A stretch of 64,000 nucleotides of DNA from Acidovorax sp. (lineage in GTDB: Bacteria > Pseudomonadota > Gammaproteobacteria > Burkholderiales > Burkholderiaceae_C): contig JAUXZO010000108.1 of the NCBI GenBank assembly GCA_030692685.1, positions 1-64,000 on the forward strand, read 5' to 3'. The notes under the pieces are model-generated. The model made no database searches. It was given only the letters and a program-made list of their open reading frames with translations, and was not told where the DNA came from. Shown one piece after another: positions 63,001-64,000 of this stretch (positions are counted from its first letter, which is position 1; each line of letters opens with the position of its first letter). The position numbers and the translations under genes were made by a program.

Positions 63001-64000
63001 GAGAGCTGCACACCCGTCAACTTCGGTGCCTGCTCAGCGCGACGGGCCGCCCGGCACACTACTTCAATGTCTTGCACCGTAACTGGCTGACTCAACATCA
63101 GTCGCTGCGACAGGGAATCCGCGCTGCTTTGCATTGCATTCAGATGCGTCAGAGATGAGCGCAGTGCAGTCGATGCATCGCTTTCTTCGATCGGGGTCAG
63201 ATACGTGCGGGTGGACCCCCAATAAGGATTCTCGTCAGGGCGTCCCATGGCGCCAAGCTGCAGCTGCAGCTCGTGCATCAGGTCGAGTCTCTGTGAAAAG
63301 GTGTTTTGTGTCCAAGACGCCATGGGCTTAAAGCTAAGCGGTCCCAAATCGGGCCACTGGCGCTTGCACTTCATGTAGCGGCCCAACACATCCAAGAAAG
63401 GCAGGCCACTGTGCCCCACCGTGGCGCTCACCGTCGCGCAATACTGGTTCAGGTTGTCCTGCACCTGCTTCAGGTTCTCTATGTCGCGATCACCCTTGTC
63501 GTTCAAAGGCTTGCCCTGATCAAGAGCACGTGCGAGCTCATTGAGCACCGAAGTCTTTGTCGCGCGCTGACTATGGAGTTCCAGAACCGCATCCCCCAAG
63601 TGGCTTTCGTCAAGCCGACGTTTCACCACCTCTAGTGCCGCCATCTTTTCCGACACGAACAGAACTGTCTTATCTTGACTGATCAGCTCAGCGATCAGGT
63701 TGGTAATGGTCTGAGATTTGCCAGTACCGGGTGGCCCCTGAATCACCAGATTCGAGCCTGCGCGCACCTCCAGAATCGCTTGCGTCTGACTGCTGTCCGC
63801 ATCCTTGACAAAATGCACTTCACCCGGAGCCGTGACCGAGTCCACGTTCACGTCGTCTTCATAAGCGGGCCGCATGTCACCAAAGCCCGTACCCAGAAGA
63901 CGGCCCATCACCGGATGGTTTTCGGGTGCCTTGTTATCTGGCCAGCTCTGTGGGTCCAGATCCTTGAACATCAGAAACTTGCCGAACGAAAAAAAGCCCA
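60003..64000 (-). CDS. hheA: Hhe-like DUF4011-helicase-Vsr defence protein (N-terminus beyond window)
   Basis: More than 1330 residues, open to the end of the window, so its N-terminus (including any DUF4011 domain) is not visible. The DNA2/NAM7-type helicase has Walker A (VIQGPPGTGKSQTITNLIAE), VIFDEASQVKAVDAFG, HYRSRHESLIAVSNAEFYD, ENIQGDERDAIFISIGYGR and NVLITRAKMSMRVF. It is followed by a restriction-endonuclease-like domain (AIECDGAAYHSSRSARDRDR, about 1050-1130 of the visible part) and a DUF3320-like C-terminus. This order resembles the single-gene Hhe antiphage system described by Gao and colleagues in 2020. The region is less GC-rich than its surroundings, suggesting recent transfer. 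It ends near the fdh set. Confidence 0.8.
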   Translation of the reverse strand, partial: GFFSFGKFLMFKDLDPQSWPDNKAPENHPVMGRLLGTGFGDMRPAYEDDVNVDSVTAPGEVHFVKDADSSQTQAILEVRAGSNLVIQGPPGTGKSQTITNLIAELISQDKTVLFVSEKMAALEVVKRRLDESHLGDAVLELHSQRATKTSVLNELARALDQGKPLNDKGDRDIENLKQVQDNLNQYCATVSATVGHSGLPFLDVLGRYMKCKRQWPDLGPLSFKPMASWTQNTFSQRLDLMHELQLQLGAMGRPDENPYWGSTRTYLTPIEESDASTALRSSLTHLNAMQSSADSLSQRLMLSQPVTVQDIEVVCRAARRAEQAPKLTGVQLSTQDWQLRRDALSELIAAGSQMSDVRRRFDAVMLDVAWEHDLLSVRQALLSHGEKWWRFWSGEFKDAKRRLQSVSKDVLPKSSADMLKMVDAVLAFQQHKKVYDQHETLGEALFGVQWQGKLSDWSVLERISAWVVNLHDDLGKGSIPSGIVDFLAGHSDASGLGELVVAIEASTKSLQASLAQVSNLLGLEQAAGRVDLRTAPVGALMQQLELWQESLSDLYHIARFNTLAEKLRQESLGEFVDFASSCSRPELITALLELTWLSGLVQNAYAKNPTLQQFDRVQHEHQIQRFRELDLASLQHAQTKLAAQVWSSKPNINQPGEMAVLRTELNKKRRHLPIRQLIQRAGRAIQQIKPVFMMSPMSIANFLPPGKIEFDVVIFDEASQVKAVDAFGAILRGKQVVVVGDTKQMPPTDFFGREIDVDDDDNTTSDIESILSMFKAAGCWERYLRWHYRSRHESLIAVSNAEFYDNKLVIFPTAGTNPHATGIRFDHLPQAVYDRGRTRTNVGEAKAVAMAVIEHALNESHLSLGVAAFSVAQRDLIQVEVELLRRQTTQAEPFFNQHPNEPFFVKNLENIQGDERDAIFISIGYGRNETGKVAKEFGPLNKDGGHRRLNVLITRAKMSMRVFCNFKADDVELDAGAKHGVRALKNFLKFAETRELEVVRETGKAADSPFETEVIEALRQLNFNVEPQVGTAGYFIDMAVRDPDRPGRYLLAIECDGAAYHSSRSARDRDRLRQGVLEGLGWTFHRVWSTDWFRNRQQELKRLVAAIETAKNAASYEQQMPSTIPAVTEHVIERGDATTDKDLLLTEPYVKARLNPVLDQQLHQTDASKLAIMVKKIVSIEAPVHIAVVTARLMEAYGVVRAGSRITASVDDAVAYGVNRQMLEQRKEFLYAVGSEPVAVRDRSLFAPADKKIEWVAPEEIDAALLESVRLGFSLNIEEAMSSTISMLGFGRATQKIAGAVEDRLNNLIKKDRLTMTDEHWVTMPAEPECH

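Overview
The window is high-GC, densely packed bacterial chromosome, most likely from a betaproteobacterium of the family Comamonadaceae (Acidovorax-like). This is inferred from three things: recognisable gene neighbourhoods (DUF3305/DUF3306/polyferredoxin/TorD/formate dehydrogenase; fkpB-ispH; DUF2760 with two Hsp70 paralogues), codon use, and a dispersed hairpin repeat, core CTAGCGCTT-loop-AAGCGCTAG, scattered between and inside genes. No rRNA, complete insertion sequence, prophage or CRISPR array was seen. One tRNA gene, tRNA-Ser(CGA), is present.

Layout. 0-3 kb: a conserved hypothetical gene translationally coupled to recJ. 3-6.3 kb: a small defence-like patch with an Mrr-type endonuclease, a 75-codon fragment like the start of a type III methyltransferase, a hipBA pair whose hipA carries a REP-like repeat in frame, and a decayed 4-oxalocrotonate tautomerase gene. 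6.3-12 kb: a chemoreceptor, PHP phosphoesterase, YciO-type protein, site-2 protease and trpS. 12.2-18.8 kb: a coupled signalling cluster (lipoprotein, FGE-fold protein without the usual cysteine, OmpR-type regulator, LysM-FecR protein, CHASE2 histidine kinase), convergent with a processive glycosyltransferase and outer-membrane barrel pair (18.8-21.1 kb). 21.7-31.3 kb: housekeeping genes (tRNA-Ser, serS, a Ser/Thr dehydratase, ispH, fkpB, radC, Smr) with two phytase-like esterase lipoproteins. 31.4-33.3 kb: an AraC regulator, a cupin and a roughly 280-bp inverted-repeat-bounded sequence without a gene. 33.3-38.9 kb: DUF2760 plus two divergent Hsp70 proteins.

39-48.8 kb, all on the minus strand: a CpdB-like nucleotidase, small protein, M48 protease, LemA, truncated haemoglobin, FtsX-like permease and a membrane-anchored C13 (legumain-like) peptidase. 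48.8-59.9 kb: a formate dehydrogenase locus on the minus strand, running DUF3305, DUF3306, polyferredoxin, TorD chaperone, TAT-target peptide, FdhA (Cys type), FdhB, a lipoprotein, the cytochrome b subunit, a small exported protein, a terminator, then fdhD. Several of these genes overlap by ATGA, so they are probably translated together. 60-64 kb: most of a very large helicase-nuclease protein resembling the Hhe antiphage protein (DUF4011-helicase-Vsr), less GC-rich than its surroundings and running off the window edge.

The most unusual signals are the hairpin repeat that has entered coding sequence (one copy in the first Hsp70 gene, two in the second, a tail supplying the recJ start codon, and a copy abutting the haemoglobin start), the REP-like unit inside hipA, the paired Hsp70/DUF2760 operon, the CHASE2/FecR/response-regulator cluster with the FGE-like protein, and the Hhe-like gene next to the formate dehydrogenase locus. 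All assignments come from reading the sequence alone; no database search was run.
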